This document shows positions 7,785 to 16,843 of a stretch of DNA of 64,000 nucleotides, in pieces. How positions within the stretch are numbered: position 1 is the first letter of the stretch; each line of letters starts with the position of its first letter. The DNA is taken from NCBI GenBank assembly GCA_028819575.1, contig JAPPLB010000077.1:1-64000 (forward strand), given 5' to 3'. Origin of the DNA: Bryobacterales bacterium (GTDB lineage: Bacteria > Acidobacteriota > Terriglobia > Bryobacterales > UBA6623). Made by a program: the position numbers and the translations under genes. The notes below the pieces were generated by a model. It ran no database searches. It was not told where the DNA came from and saw nothing but the letters and a program-made list of their open reading frames with translations.

Positions 7785-9371
7785 ATGAAACCCACAACCG
7801 TAAAAGATTCCAGCCAGGTGTCCCGGCGCGATGTTTTCCGCGCGGGCTCGATGGCTTCCGTGGCCGGCTTGCTGGCGGCCCTGCCACTGCGCTCCGCGGC
7901 GGCGCCCGCAGCTCGATTGCCTTCCCGCGGCGGCGGCCCGAACGTGTACGAGAGGGTCGGATGCCGGCCGTTCATCAACTGTACGTCGACGTTTACCATC
8001 AACGGCGGCTCGGCGCAGTTGCCCGAGGTGATCGAGGCCGTCCACGAAGCGGCGTTCTACCATGTGAACCTCGACGAGTTGATGGCCGCCGTCGGCCCCC
8101 GCATCGCCGAACTGCTTGGCGCGGAAGCGGCGATGGTCAGCTCGGGCGCGGCCGGAGCGGTGACCTGCGGCACGCTGGCCTGTGTCGCGGGCGGCGACCC
8201 GGAGACGATCCAGCAGCTTCCCGACACCTACGGCGTCAAGGACGAAGTGATCGTGCCGAGCTGGTCGCGCAGCACCTACGACCATGCGGTTCGTACGACC
8301 GGCATCAAGATGCTCGAAGTCACGACGTACGACGACCTCAAGAACGCCTTCGGCCCGAAGACGGCGATGTGTACGGGCCAGGTGAACATGCTGCGCGGCA
8401 AGAATCCGTTCACGCTGGAGCAGTTCACCGCGGAAGCGCGCAAGCATGGCGTCCCGGTCTTGATCGACGCGGCTGCCGATCTTCCGCTCGTCCCCAACCC
8501 GATCCTGGCGAAGGGCGCTGATCTGGTCGCATACAGCGGCGGCAAGATTCTGCGCGGTCCGCAGTCGGCGGGCATCCTGATCGGCCGGAAGGATCTCATC
8601 ACGGCCGCCTTCACCAACAGCGCGCCGCATCACGCTTTCGCGCGGGCGATGAAGGTCAGCAAGGAAGAGATCGTGGGCGCCTACGTGGCGGTGCACAGCT
8701 TGCTGAACGGGCGCAGCCGCAAGGCCGAAGATGATCTTTGGCGCTCCTGGTACAAGGAGATCACCGCGAAAATCACGAAAGTCGACGGCGTCACGACCAC
8801 CGTCAGCGAGCCTGCCAGCGCGGCCAACTATCCGACGCTCATGATCTCGTGGGACCCGAAGAAGATCGGTCTCACGGCGGGTGAGCTGGGCAAGATGATG
8901 CTCGACGGCGAACCGCGCATCAAGACGCACGCGGGCGGCGACGGCCATCAGTTCCGGCTGCGTCCGTGCGCGATGTACGACGGCGAGCAGAAGCTCGTCG
9001 CTTCGCGTCTCCATGAGATCTTCCGCAATGCGCCGGGCGAGAAGCCGGTGGTTCCGCTGAAGCCGCCCACGGTCACGATCGACGGCCACTGGGACATCGA
9101 TCTTCAGTTCACGGTCGGCTCGGCGCAACACAAGGTGTACTTCACCACCGACGGCAACGACGTCAGCGGCCAGTATGTCGGGCGGATTACCGACAAGCCC
9201 GTCACCGGGACGGTCAGTGGCAACGAAGTGAAATTCACCGGCGGCGGAAAGGTCGAGGCGACCACGCTGAACTACGCCTTTACCGGTCACGTCCAGGGCG
9301 ACCATATGAGCGGCGAGGCCAGCCTGGGCGAGTACGGCAAAGCCCGCTGGACGGCAAAACGCCGCGCATAG
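7785..9371 (+). CDS. Tat-exported SelA-like PLP-dependent protein with C-terminal beta domain
   Basis: 528 residues. A twin-arginine signal (SRRDVFRAG, then an Ala/Leu-rich core) at residues 13-42 predicts export. The core (~55-420) is a fold-type I PLP enzyme of the SelA / D-glucosaminate-6-phosphate ammonia-lyase group: Asp228 in VLIDAAAD and Lys254 in YSGGKILRGPQSAG match the cofactor-binding Asp and Schiff-base Lys. The last ~100 residues (from VTIDGHWDIDLQF) form a beta-rich domain that I believe recurs at the ends of exported enzymes in this phylum. The true SelA role (Ser-tRNA to Sec-tRNA) is unlikely for an exported protein, and the substrate is unknown. It is monocistronic, with GGAGG just before ATG 7785. 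Confidence 0.82.
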   Translation: MKPTTVKDSSQVSRRDVFRAGSMASVAGLLAALPLRSAAAPAARLPSRGGGPNVYERVGCRPFINCTSTFTINGGSAQLPEVIEAVHEAAFYHVNLDELMAAVGPRIAELLGAEAAMVSSGAAGAVTCGTLACVAGGDPETIQQLPDTYGVKDEVIVPSWSRSTYDHAVRTTGIKMLEVTTYDDLKNAFGPKTAMCTGQVNMLRGKNPFTLEQFTAEARKHGVPVLIDAAADLPLVPNPILAKGADLVAYSGGKILRGPQSAGILIGRKDLITAAFTNSAPHHAFARAMKVSKEEIVGAYVAVHSLLNGRSRKAEDDLWRSWYKEITAKITKVDGVTTTVSEPASAANYPTLMISWDPKKIGLTAGELGKMMLDGEPRIKTHAGGDGHQFRLRPCAMYDGEQKLVASRLHEIFRNAPGEKPVVPLKPPTVTIDGHWDIDLQFTVGSAQHKVYFTTDGNDVSGQYVGRITDKPVTGTVSGNEVKFTGGGKVEATTLNYAFTGHVQGDHMSGEASLGEYGKARWTAKRRA

Positions 9372-9685
9372 CCTGGATATCCGGACGCCTGACGTTCGAA
9401 GAACGCGGCAAGCCCGTCGTGATGTCGTTGTGCCTCGCCGGCTCGTGCTGGTGAACGCAATCAGCCACGCCCCGAATCGGAGCGACAGGCCTGGTGAGCC
9501 TCGTCCTGACGGCCTCCTCTTGCGCACTTCGCCTTGCCCCGGTGTGCGATACCGGGCTGGCGACGTAACGGCATCAAGCCAGGTTGCTTTCCAGGGTTAC
9601 GGCCGAAGGGCGGATTGAGAAGCGGGCAGCCTGAAACGCCCTCCGCGATTGGAAGCACGGAGGACGTCGGAAGACCCGGACAGAG
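9372..9685. other. Intergenic stretch with no recognised feature
   Basis: The 314 bp between the convergently placed SelA-like gene and the ferredoxin gene hold no open frame with recognisable content, no tRNA and no hairpin followed by T residues that I can identify. Confidence 0.5.
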
Positions 9686-9955
<270 letters not shown>

Positions 9956-10195
9956 GATGTAGCGATCTCCTTCTATTCAGAACCTGTGATCCCTTGATCT
10001 CGGTCGATGCGGGACCATCGCAAATTTCAAGATAGCGGATTGTAGCACAAGGTGTAAACATTTCTTGCAGCGCCCGTTCAGTAATTTCCACTCATGGGTA
10101 CAACCGCCGCGAAGCCGCATCGCGAAAATGTCGCGGCAGGAATCTGATAGCCTCTAACACAGGCGGACCCGGTCCGCTGATCATGGAGGGGCCGC

Positions 10196-11032
10196 ATGCT
10201 GAAAGCGCTGCATGAAGACGCCGTCGAGCAGTACAAGCGGGAGGGTTACTACTTTCCGCTTACCGTACTCGACGACGAGCAAGTCGCCGCCAACCGGAAG
10301 CTTCTGGAGGACTTCGAAACCAGGCAAGGCGAACCCATTGGCGGAGCGCTGCGAAGCAAGTCTCATTTGCTGTTCACGTGGGTAGACGATCTGATGCGCC
10401 ATCCGAAGATCCTCGATGCGGTCGAGGACCTGATCGGCGCCGACATCCTTTGCTGGAACACCTTTTTCTGGGTCAAGGAAGCGGGCAGCCGGAGTTTCGT
10501 TTCCTGGCACCAGGACCTGCGTTATTGGGGCCTCGACAGCAACGACCTGGTCAGCGTTTGGCTGGCGCTGTCGCCGGCAACGCTGGAAAGCGGTTGCATG
10601 CGTGTACTGCCGGGCAGTCACCAGGGCGACCTCCTGCCCCACAAGGATGAATACAAGGAGAACAATCTTCTGACACGCGGGCAGGAAATCTCGGTTCGGG
10701 TGGATGAGGCGAAGGCGGTGGCCATGCCGCTCGAACCCGGAGAGATCTCGCTGCACAATGTGCGCCTGGCTCATGCATCGGGTCCGAACCGCTCCAGCGA
10801 CCGGCGGATCGGCCTCTCGATGCATTACATGCCCACACGCACGAAGCAGGTGGTCGGCGAGTGGGACAGTGCGGCTCTGGTTCGAGGCGAGGACCGCTAT
10901 GGTCACTTTGCCCGCCCGCCGCGTCCCTCGAAAGACTTCGATCCTGACGCAGTGGCGTTTCACGAGAAAGCCACCCAGGCCGTTCGCGAGTTGCTGTTCA
11001 AGGACGCCGCGAAAGTCCGTCCGACGCTCTGA
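10196..11032 (+). CDS. Phytanoyl-CoA dioxygenase (PhyH) family protein
   Basis: 278 residues, the usual size of this Fe(II)/2-oxoglutarate dioxygenase family. The iron-binding HxD is His105/Asp107 in FVSWHQDLRYWG. The distal His is His193 in LAHASGPNRSS, followed by the Arg pair (DRRIGL) that holds 2-oxoglutarate. Members hydroxylate varied substrates, often small molecules, and the name does not establish phytanoyl-CoA as substrate. GGAGGGGCC lies just upstream of the ATG. No pathway partner is adjacent. Confidence 0.87.
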   Translation: MLKALHEDAVEQYKREGYYFPLTVLDDEQVAANRKLLEDFETRQGEPIGGALRSKSHLLFTWVDDLMRHPKILDAVEDLIGADILCWNTFFWVKEAGSRSFVSWHQDLRYWGLDSNDLVSVWLALSPATLESGCMRVLPGSHQGDLLPHKDEYKENNLLTRGQEISVRVDEAKAVAMPLEPGEISLHNVRLAHASGPNRSSDRRIGLSMHYMPTRTKQVVGEWDSAALVRGEDRYGHFARPPRPSKDFDPDAVAFHEKATQAVRELLFKDAAKVRPTL

Positions 11033-11130
11033 CCCTCTGGTGTCTCACCAAATGCGTATATTGCCAAGTGGGGTTGACCGGTGCATGCGGGGTGAGGCTG
11101 CCGGCAGGCCGATCGAAACCAGCCCGTGCG

Positions 11131-11159
11131 TGGACATCGCGGTTCATTTGGGATAAACT
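11131..11159 (+). promoter_or_regulatory. Candidate sigma-70 promoter of the rplM block
   Basis: TGGACA, a 17-bp spacer and TAAACT lie ~100 bp upstream of rplM. The first hexamer is 5/6 and the second 4/6 matches to consensus. Transcription would start near 11166 and leave a leader of ~100 nt, room for autogenous control, though I see no known L13 binding structure. Confidence 0.42.
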
Positions 11160-11263
11160 GACTGGAGGATCCGAGGCTCTCCCCCAGAGCCGCAGTTGCG
11201 GCTGGCTTCACGCGCCGCTCCTGATTGGGTTTTTCTGACGAACGTCAGCCTGAGGGGAGACGA

Positions 11264-11722
11264 GTGTTTACAACGATGCCGACCTTTGTTCCAAGGGCGT
11301 CCGAAGTGCGCAACCAATGGTTCTTGCTCAACGCTGAGGACCAAGTGCTGGGCCGTCTGGCCTCGCGTGCCGCCGTGATCCTGATGGGCAAGCACAAGGC
11401 GGACTACACGCCCTTTCTGAAAACGGGCGATCACGTGATTGTCGTGAATGCCGGCAAAGTCCTTCTGACCGGGCGGAAGGAAGAGCAGAAGAAGTACTAT
11501 CGTCACTCCGGCTATCCCGGAGGCATCAAGGAGATCAGCGCGAGGCAAATGCGCGAAGAACACCCTGAGCGGCTTGTGGAGAACGCCGTCCGAGGCATGC
11601 TCCCGAAAAACAAGCTGGGGAAACAGTTGACGCGCCGGCTGAAAGTCTATGCCGGGCCGCAGCATCCTCACGATGCGCAGCAGCCTCGCGAGATGAGTAT
11701 CGGAAAGCAGGATTCCCGCTAA
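11264..11722 (+). CDS. rplM: 50S ribosomal protein L13
   Basis: Recognised by VLGRLASRAAVILMGKHKADYTPFLKTGDH (given here as the region around residues 25-55) and the C-terminal MLPKNKLGKQLTRRLKVYAG. GTG 11264 is chosen because AGGGGAG ends 4 bp before it. ATG 11276 would give the length more usual for L13 but would put the ribosome binding site 16 bp away. First gene of the block rplM-rpsI-rpsB-tsf-pyrH-frr. L13 assembles early on 23S rRNA. Confidence 0.95.
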   Translation: MFTTMPTFVPRASEVRNQWFLLNAEDQVLGRLASRAAVILMGKHKADYTPFLKTGDHVIVVNAGKVLLTGRKEEQKKYYRHSGYPGGIKEISARQMREEHPERLVENAVRGMLPKNKLGKQLTRRLKVYAGPQHPHDAQQPREMSIGKQDSR

Positions 11723-11743
11723 CCGGGGGTCCGGGTTGAAATC

Positions 11744-12139
11744 GTGGCAGACCAGGTTCAGTATTTAGGCACGGGACGGAGAAAGTTGGCGGTGGCGCGC
11801 GTTTTCCTGCGTCCAGGCGGCGGCAGGATTCTGATCAATCGCCGGGAGATGGATGACTACTTCCAGGCGGAGGCGCATCGGGCTACGGTGCAGCAGCCGC
11901 TTCTCGTCACCGAGACGTTGGGCAAGTTCGACATCCTGGTCACGGCTCGTGGGGGCGGATTGAGCGGTCAGGCCGCCGCGGCGCGCATGGGTATCGCCCG
12001 GGCGCTGCAGAACTTCAACGCGGAGTTGCGGCCGACGCTGAAGAAAGCCGGTTTCCTGACTCGAGACCCTCGTAAGCACGAACGAAAGAAGTACGGCCGG
12101 CCGGGTGCGAGGAAACGCTTCCAGTACTCGAAACGCTAA
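11744..12139 (+). CDS. rpsI: 30S ribosomal protein S9
   Basis: 131 residues from a GTG start. N-terminal [19 protein letters not shown], central [19 protein letters not shown] and the C-terminal [18 protein letters not shown] are the family hallmarks. The extreme C-terminal Lys-Arg reaches the P-site tRNA. It lies 21 bp after rplM, the conserved pairing in bacteria. Confidence 0.96.
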   Translation: MADQVQYLGTGRRKLAVARVFLRPGGGRILINRREMDDYFQAEAHRATVQQPLLVTETLGKFDILVTARGGGLSGQAAAARMGIARALQNFNAELRPTLKKAGFLTRDPRKHERKKYGRPGARKRFQYSKR

Positions 12140-12250
12140 ATCGCAGTTCTTCCGGATGCGGTTGCAGATGTCCACCCAAATCTCGCTTGGATCGGGGCGG
12201 ATGTTTCAGCCGGGCTGCTCAGAGGGCAGCAGCCGGAAAGAGGAGGATCA

Positions 12251-13078
12251 TTGCCCCAAATCACAATGAAGGAATTGCTCGAATCGGGCGTTCATTTCGG
12301 GCACCAGACCAGGCGCTGGAATCCGAAGATGAAGGAATACATCTTCGGTGAACGCAATGGGATTCACATCATCGACCTGCAGAAGACGGTGAAGATGTTC
12401 AAGGAAGCGGCGCGTTTCGTCAGCGACGTGGCGGCGGAAGACAAGTCGATTCTCTTCGTGGGCACGAAACGGCAGGCTCAGGAAGCGGTCGCCGAAGAAG
12501 CGAAGCGCTGCGAGATGTACTATGTCAACAGCCGCTGGCTCGGCGGTTTGTTGACGAACTGGGCGACGGTCCAGAAGTCGATCGCCCGGCTGAAGGAGTT
12601 GGAGCGGCTGGCCAACGAAGAAGGCTATGAAGGCCGTTCAAAGAAAGAGGTGTCGCGTTTGGAACGCGAACGGAGGCATCTTGATCAGAACCTTGCCGGC
12701 ATCAAGGACATTCCGGGGATTCCCGACGTGATGTTCGTGATTGACTCGAACAAGGAGTACATTGCCGTTCACGAGGCGCGGAAGTTGCAGATCCCGGTGG
12801 TAGCGGTTGTCGATACGAACAGCGACCCGGATACGGTGGATTACGTGATTCCAGGGAACGACGACGCGCTGCGAGCCATTCGACTCTTCACCAACAAGAT
12901 GGCGGACGCCGTCATCGAAGGACGGGGCTTGGCCACGGCCGAGGATTTCGAGCAGGAAGCGGAGGTCGAGGGTGAGACGATGGAAGGCGACGGCGCCGCC
13001 GCGGCGGCAGAGGCTTCGGTGGAGGCAGTGACGCCGCCGGCGGTCGACACGGAGCCCGCGTCCGGCGACGGCCTCTGA
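12251..13078 (+). CDS. rpsB: 30S ribosomal protein S2
   Basis: 275 residues starting from TTG 12251. AGGAGG lies 4 bp upstream, and the encoded [18 protein letters not shown] matches the normal N terminus, so the rare start codon is well supported. The S2 core ([50 protein letters not shown]) is complete. A ~45-residue acidic, Ala/Glu-rich tail follows the core. It is followed by tsf, as in most bacteria. Confidence 0.96.
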   Translation: MPQITMKELLESGVHFGHQTRRWNPKMKEYIFGERNGIHIIDLQKTVKMFKEAARFVSDVAAEDKSILFVGTKRQAQEAVAEEAKRCEMYYVNSRWLGGLLTNWATVQKSIARLKELERLANEEGYEGRSKKEVSRLERERRHLDQNLAGIKDIPGIPDVMFVIDSNKEYIAVHEARKLQIPVVAVVDTNSDPDTVDYVIPGNDDALRAIRLFTNKMADAVIEGRGLATAEDFEQEAEVEGETMEGDGAAAAAEASVEAVTPPAVDTEPASGDGL

Positions 13079-13138
13079 GAAACCCGTCTCTTTCTTGTCG
13101 ATTTCTCTTTTCGATCAGGACAACTGTAGGAAGACGTT

Positions 13139-13744
13139 ATGGCGGAAATTACCGCAAAGATGGTCAAACAGCTCCGGGATAAAACCGGGGCCGGGATCAT
13201 GGACTGCAAGAGGGCGCTCGCCAAGGCCGGCGGCGACATCGACCAGGCGGAACTGAACCTGCGCAAGCGGGGCATCGATGTAGCCCGGAAGAAGGCCGGA
13301 CGGAAAGCTCAGGAGGGGCTCATCGGGGCGTACGTGCATCCCGGGAGCAAGCTCGGGGTCATCGTGGAAGTCAACTGCGAGTCGGATTTCGTGGCTCGCA
13401 CGGATGACTTTCAGCAGCTCGTGCACGACATCGCGATGCACGTGGCGGCGACGGACCCGCGCTTCATCCGCAAAGAGGATGTCGATAACGAGGTGCTCGA
13501 GAAGGAGCGGGAAGTCCAGCGCGCCCGCGCTCTTGATGCCGGCAAGCCGGAAAAGATCGTCGACAAGATCGTCGAGGGCCGGATGAAGAAGTTCTATGAA
13601 GAAGTGTGTCTGCTGGAGCAGCCCTTCGTGAAGGACAACGCCTCGACCGTCGGCGAGCTGATCACGCAGATGGTTTCGAAACTGGGCGAGAATATACTGG
13701 TCAGCCGGATGGCTCGATTCAAAGTCGGTGAAGCCGACGCATAG
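13139..13744 (+). CDS. tsf: Elongation factor Ts
   Basis: 201 residues, the short EF-Ts form with a single core subdomain. The N-terminal UBA-like region has LRDKTGAGIMDCKRAL, and the core has NCESDFVARTDDF. It recycles EF-Tu by displacing GDP, and TGAGIMDCK and the DFVA loop are the EF-Tu contact elements. It lies 60 bp after rpsB and is probably co-transcribed with it. Confidence 0.96.
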   Translation: MAEITAKMVKQLRDKTGAGIMDCKRALAKAGGDIDQAELNLRKRGIDVARKKAGRKAQEGLIGAYVHPGSKLGVIVEVNCESDFVARTDDFQQLVHDIAMHVAATDPRFIRKEDVDNEVLEKEREVQRARALDAGKPEKIVDKIVEGRMKKFYEEVCLLEQPFVKDNASTVGELITQMVSKLGENILVSRMARFKVGEADA

Positions 13745-13815
13745 CCCGCGCGCCGCTCGATGAATTCGTGGGGCGTCATGCTTCGCGCCGGTTCACAGGG
13801 TCCCCGTTCTCTCCG

Positions 13816-14523
13816 ATGACGGCTCATCGTCGTATTCTTCTCAAGCTCAGCGGCGAGGTATTAGCCGGGAAGCCGGGTTTCGGAATCGACTCCGAGGCAA
13901 CGCAAAGGATTGCCCGCGAGATGGCCGAGGCGGCGCGGACGGGCGTTTCCATGGGTGTCGTTGTCGGCGGCGGCAACTTCTTCCGGGGTGTGAAGGGTTC
14001 CGATACCGGACCGGGACGCGTTTCCGTCGACCAGATGGGGATGCTGGGGACGGCCTTGAATGCGATCGCGTTGCGCGATCATCTGCAGGGTCGGGGACAA
14101 CCGGCGGTAGTCTTCAGCGCGATTCCGATGCCGCCGATCCTGGACGGCTTCTCGCTGCCGCGGGTTCTCGAACGGCTGGGAAACCAGGAAGTCGTCATCT
14201 TCGCCGGGGGTACGGGGAATCCGTTCTTCTCGACGGACAGCGCCGCCGCGCTTCGCGCCGCTGAGATCGGCGCCTCGTTGCTGGCGAAGGCGACGAAAGT
14301 CGACGGAGTGTACGACAAGGACCCGGCCCGGTTTCCCGACGCGGCCCGATATGAGAGAATCTCGTACGACCAAGTGCTCCTGGACGAGCTCGCTGTCATG
14401 GACGCCGCCGCCGTCTCATTGTGCCGCGAGAACGAAATTCCCGTTGTCGTGTTCGACGTGACCGTTGCCGGGAATATACAGCGTCTGGTCGAAGGTGAAA
14501 CGATAGGCACTGTGATCGACTGA
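13816..14523 (+). CDS. pyrH: Uridylate (UMP) kinase
   Basis: 235 residues from ATG 13816, which fits the family length. An upstream in-frame start at 13768 would add an Arg-rich extension with no match to the family. RILLKLSGEVLAG binds phosphate, GGGNFFRG is the UMP-binding glycine loop, and FAGGTGNPFFSTDSAAALRA is the second signature. It phosphorylates UMP to UDP with ATP. Located between tsf and frr, the classical order. Confidence 0.95.
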   Translation: MTAHRRILLKLSGEVLAGKPGFGIDSEATQRIAREMAEAARTGVSMGVVVGGGNFFRGVKGSDTGPGRVSVDQMGMLGTALNAIALRDHLQGRGQPAVVFSAIPMPPILDGFSLPRVLERLGNQEVVIFAGGTGNPFFSTDSAAALRAAEIGASLLAKATKVDGVYDKDPARFPDAARYERISYDQVLLDELAVMDAAAVSLCRENEIPVVVFDVTVAGNIQRLVEGETIGTVID

Positions 14524-14530
14524 GGTAGGG

Positions 14531-15112
14531 ATGTCAACCTTGCACGCCGAGAATCTGGAAGACCTCAACGCAGAAGCCAAGAGGCGTATGGGCAAGACCG
14601 TCGAGGACTTGCGTCATGAACTGGCAAGCATCCGAACCGGCCGGGCCTCGGTCAGCATCCTGGACCCGGTCCGGGTTGACTATTACGGCTCGCCGTTACC
14701 TCTGAACCAGGTTGCCAATCTGAGCACCCCCGAGCCGTCGTTGATCATGGTGCAGCCCTGGGATGTTTCTCAGATCGGTGCGATCGAAAAAGCGATCATG
14801 AGATCGAATCTCGGTTTGACGCCGGCGAACAACGGCACCGTGATCCGACTTCCGATCCCGCCCTTGACCGAGGAGAGGCGCAAGGATCTGGTGAAGCAGC
14901 TCCATCGGATTGTCGAGCAACACCGAGTCGCCGCCCGCAACGTTCGGCGGGACGCGAACGAAATCGCAAAGAAGATGCTGAAGGACAAGAAGATCTCCGA
15001 GGACGAGCAGCACAGGAACCACGACGAGATCCAAAAGCTCACCGACAGCTTCATCAAGGAGATCGAAGCCGTTGGCGCCGGGAAGGAAAAGGAGATTCTC
15101 GAGATCGGTTAG
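14531..15112 (+). CDS. frr: Ribosome recycling factor
   Basis: 193 residues. The three-helix-bundle domain is interrupted by domain II as usual. Recognised by LRTGRAS-type SIRTGRASVSILDPVRVDYYG, given here as the region around residues 35-55, and by PPLTEERRKDLVKQ and the VRRDAN motif. It splits post-termination ribosomes together with EF-G. The start lies 7 bp after pyrH, with GAGGTAGGG upstream. Last gene of the translation block. Confidence 0.96.
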   Translation: MSTLHAENLEDLNAEAKRRMGKTVEDLRHELASIRTGRASVSILDPVRVDYYGSPLPLNQVANLSTPEPSLIMVQPWDVSQIGAIEKAIMRSNLGLTPANNGTVIRLPIPPLTEERRKDLVKQLHRIVEQHRVAARNVRRDANEIAKKMLKDKKISEDEQHRNHDEIQKLTDSFIKEIEAVGAGKEKEILEIG

Positions 15113-15215
15113 CCGTCCCTGCTGAAACCCCGCGTCGTACCGAGAGTGGCGAGGCGCGAAGACGTACCCGTTGGTCCGATCGTGTGCCGAAAACCCGGGT
15201 TTTCGGCTTGCAGGC

Positions 15216-16172
15216 ATGAAACAAGGCAGATCGTCCGCCCGTTGTTCCCGGCGCAAATGGTTCAGCCGGTTCGGCCTCGCGCCCGTATTGGCCATTCAGT
15301 GCGGGCGGAAGTCGTTGGCGGAATCGCCACCCTGCCCGTTCCGCCGAAGTCGACGACGGGTGGCGCCCGCCCCGTTCCTGCCCGACACGAGCTCTTGGGG
15401 CGACGAGGGCCTTCACGCAGCCTGGCTCGGACACAGCACGGTCTTGCTCAAGATCGATGGGCGCATGGTGCTGACCGATCCGATCTTCAGCCGGCGCGCC
15501 GGTGTGCACTTGCGCGTTTGCACGCTGGGGTTGCGCCGCCGCGTGGCGCCGGCGTTGGCCATCGACAACCTTCCCCGTCCGGACGCGATAGTGCTCTCGC
15601 ACGCGCACATGGATCATTTCGATATCCCTTCGCTGCGCAAACTGGCCCACCCGGAAACACGCTTGATCACGGCCTGCGGAACAAGCGACCTGGTGCCGCT
15701 GCGCCGCCGCTTCCGCGCCGTGCATGAGGCGGGCTGGGAAGAGGGTGTCCGAATCGGTTCGATGGGCATCACGGCGTTCGAAGTGAACCACTGGGGCGCG
15801 CGTTACGGCTCGGACACGTGGCGGGGCTATAACGGCTACGTCATCGAGTCGGGGCGCTATCGAGTTCTTTTTGCGGGAGACACGGCCCTGACCGATCGCT
15901 TCCGGGCTCTGAAGAGACAGCGGCCCTTCGACTTGGCGATCATGCCGATCGGCGCCTACAATCCTCGGATCCACCATCATTGTTCTCCGGAACAAGCGTG
16001 GCGCATGGCGAACGAGGCGGGCGCCGAGCGGATTCTGCCGGTGCATCACCAGACTTTCCCCCTGGGGCAGGAGCCGCCCCACGAACCGATCGAGCGATTC
16101 CATGAAGCCGCCGGCAGTCAGGCGGATCGTATCGCCGCGAGCCGGATCGGCGAGCAGGTGCGAATCATCTGA
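15216..16172 (+). CDS. MBL-fold metallo-hydrolase, NAPE-PLD / UlaG-like
   Basis: 318 residues from ATG 15216 (an in-frame TTG at 15171 is an alternative). The metal-binding loop is LSHAHMDHFD, further ligands lie in FEVNHWGARYG and FAGDTALT, and IHHHCSPEQAW is the late histidine region, as in the group that includes N-acyl phosphatidylethanolamine phospholipase D. The N-terminal ~60 residues are Arg-rich and poorly conserved. Substrates in this group range from phospholipids to cyclic sugar phosphates, so only the fold and hydrolase role are called. It follows frr by ~100 bp and is probably separate from that operon. Confidence 0.85.
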   Translation: MKQGRSSARCSRRKWFSRFGLAPVLAIQCGRKSLAESPPCPFRRSRRRVAPAPFLPDTSSWGDEGLHAAWLGHSTVLLKIDGRMVLTDPIFSRRAGVHLRVCTLGLRRRVAPALAIDNLPRPDAIVLSHAHMDHFDIPSLRKLAHPETRLITACGTSDLVPLRRRFRAVHEAGWEEGVRIGSMGITAFEVNHWGARYGSDTWRGYNGYVIESGRYRVLFAGDTALTDRFRALKRQRPFDLAIMPIGAYNPRIHHHCSPEQAWRMANEAGAERILPVHHQTFPLGQEPPHEPIERFHEAAGSQADRIAASRIGEQVRII

Positions 16173-16304
16173 GCGCACTCTCCGACATCCGAGGGAGTCA
16201 GCGAGCTCGGGCTGTGCATCGCCGGATGGTTTCTCCCAATGCCGGCGTACGCCGCAAGGCTGCGTTTCACATCGCCTGACGGGGGAGGCTCGCGATCCGA
16301 AGCC

Positions 16305-16356
16305 CGTGATTCGTGACTCGCGCTTCGGCCATCGTGTGGTGAGAAATGCAGTTCAG
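16305..16356 (+). repeat. Relic of the inverted-end repeat A
   Basis: TCGTGTGGTGAGAAATGCAG with the preceding TTCGGCC resembles the right end of the element found complete at 40445-40628 and 51880-52087. The body is unrecognisable and there is no left end, so this is a decayed remnant. Confidence 0.45.
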
Positions 16357-16550
16357 GCTCCAGGGCCTTTGAGCAGCCTGGCAGGCAACGTAACGGCCGC
16401 CCAGATCAGGTCGAGCACCCCACCGACAACGATACCCAGGAGACGAAAGGGCAGCAGCAGGAGCCAGACGATCGGGTAGAGGATCAGGGCCAGCAAGGCC
16501 AGCGGCCAGCAGAGAAAGAGCAGGATCAACCACAGCAGGAAGGACCACAT
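16353..16550 (-). CDS. Small hydrophobic membrane protein, unknown function
   Basis: 65 residues from ATG 16550 with GGAG ~10 bp upstream. Two hydrophobic segments (FLLWLILLFLCWPLALLALI, then IVWLLLLPFRLLGIVVGGVL) with little else. The composition and the LLLPFRLLG turn look like a real small membrane protein rather than a chance frame. No function can be assigned. Confidence 0.55.
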   Translation of the reverse strand: MWSFLLWLILLFLCWPLALLALILYPIVWLLLLPFRLLGIVVGGVLDLIWAAVTLPARLLKGPGA

Positions 16551-16602
16551 TTTCTACAGGCTCCGGAATAGAGATACGGAAGATGTGCAGGGAAGTTCCG
16601 GT

Positions 16603-16697
16603 TCTGACCTGAAACGTCCTCCTGATCAGGCCGCGTTGACACCGGTCCGGATGTTCCCCGCTTGTATGATCCGCCCTCAGGCGGAGGAAAAACTCGC
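16603..16697 (+). repeat. Dispersed intergenic repeat B, copy 2
   Basis: Matches 2485-2576 over ~95 bp, including GGTCCGGATGTT, ATGATCCGCC and GGCGGAGGAAAAACTCG. It lies in the ~290-bp gap between the small membrane protein and the LysR gene. Two copies 14 kb apart in unrelated intergenic sites suggest a mobile or recombinogenic repeat. Confidence 0.7.
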
Positions 16698-16843
16698 AGG
16701 GGCACGTCAGCTTCCGATGGATCAGATGGATATGGCCACAGAGTCCGCCTGAACAGCGCCGCTCTCCTGCACGCCCCGCATGGGCATGATGATTGATGAT
16801 ATCGAGAAGCCCACAAAATAAGCTATAGTAATGTTCGCCTGCC

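Noticed and set aside
7785-9371. Assignment as selA, the tRNA-dependent selenium transferase needed for the formate dehydrogenase
   Set aside because: The Tat signal and C-terminal beta domain do not fit a cytoplasmic tRNA enzyme.
7749-9527. 592-residue minus-strand frame opposite the SelA-like gene
   Set aside because: Shadow frame; the plus strand encodes a recognisable PLP enzyme over the same bases.
9980-10080. Ferredoxin promoter with TACAAT on the minus strand
   Set aside because: No acceptable -35 box at 16-19 bp upstream.
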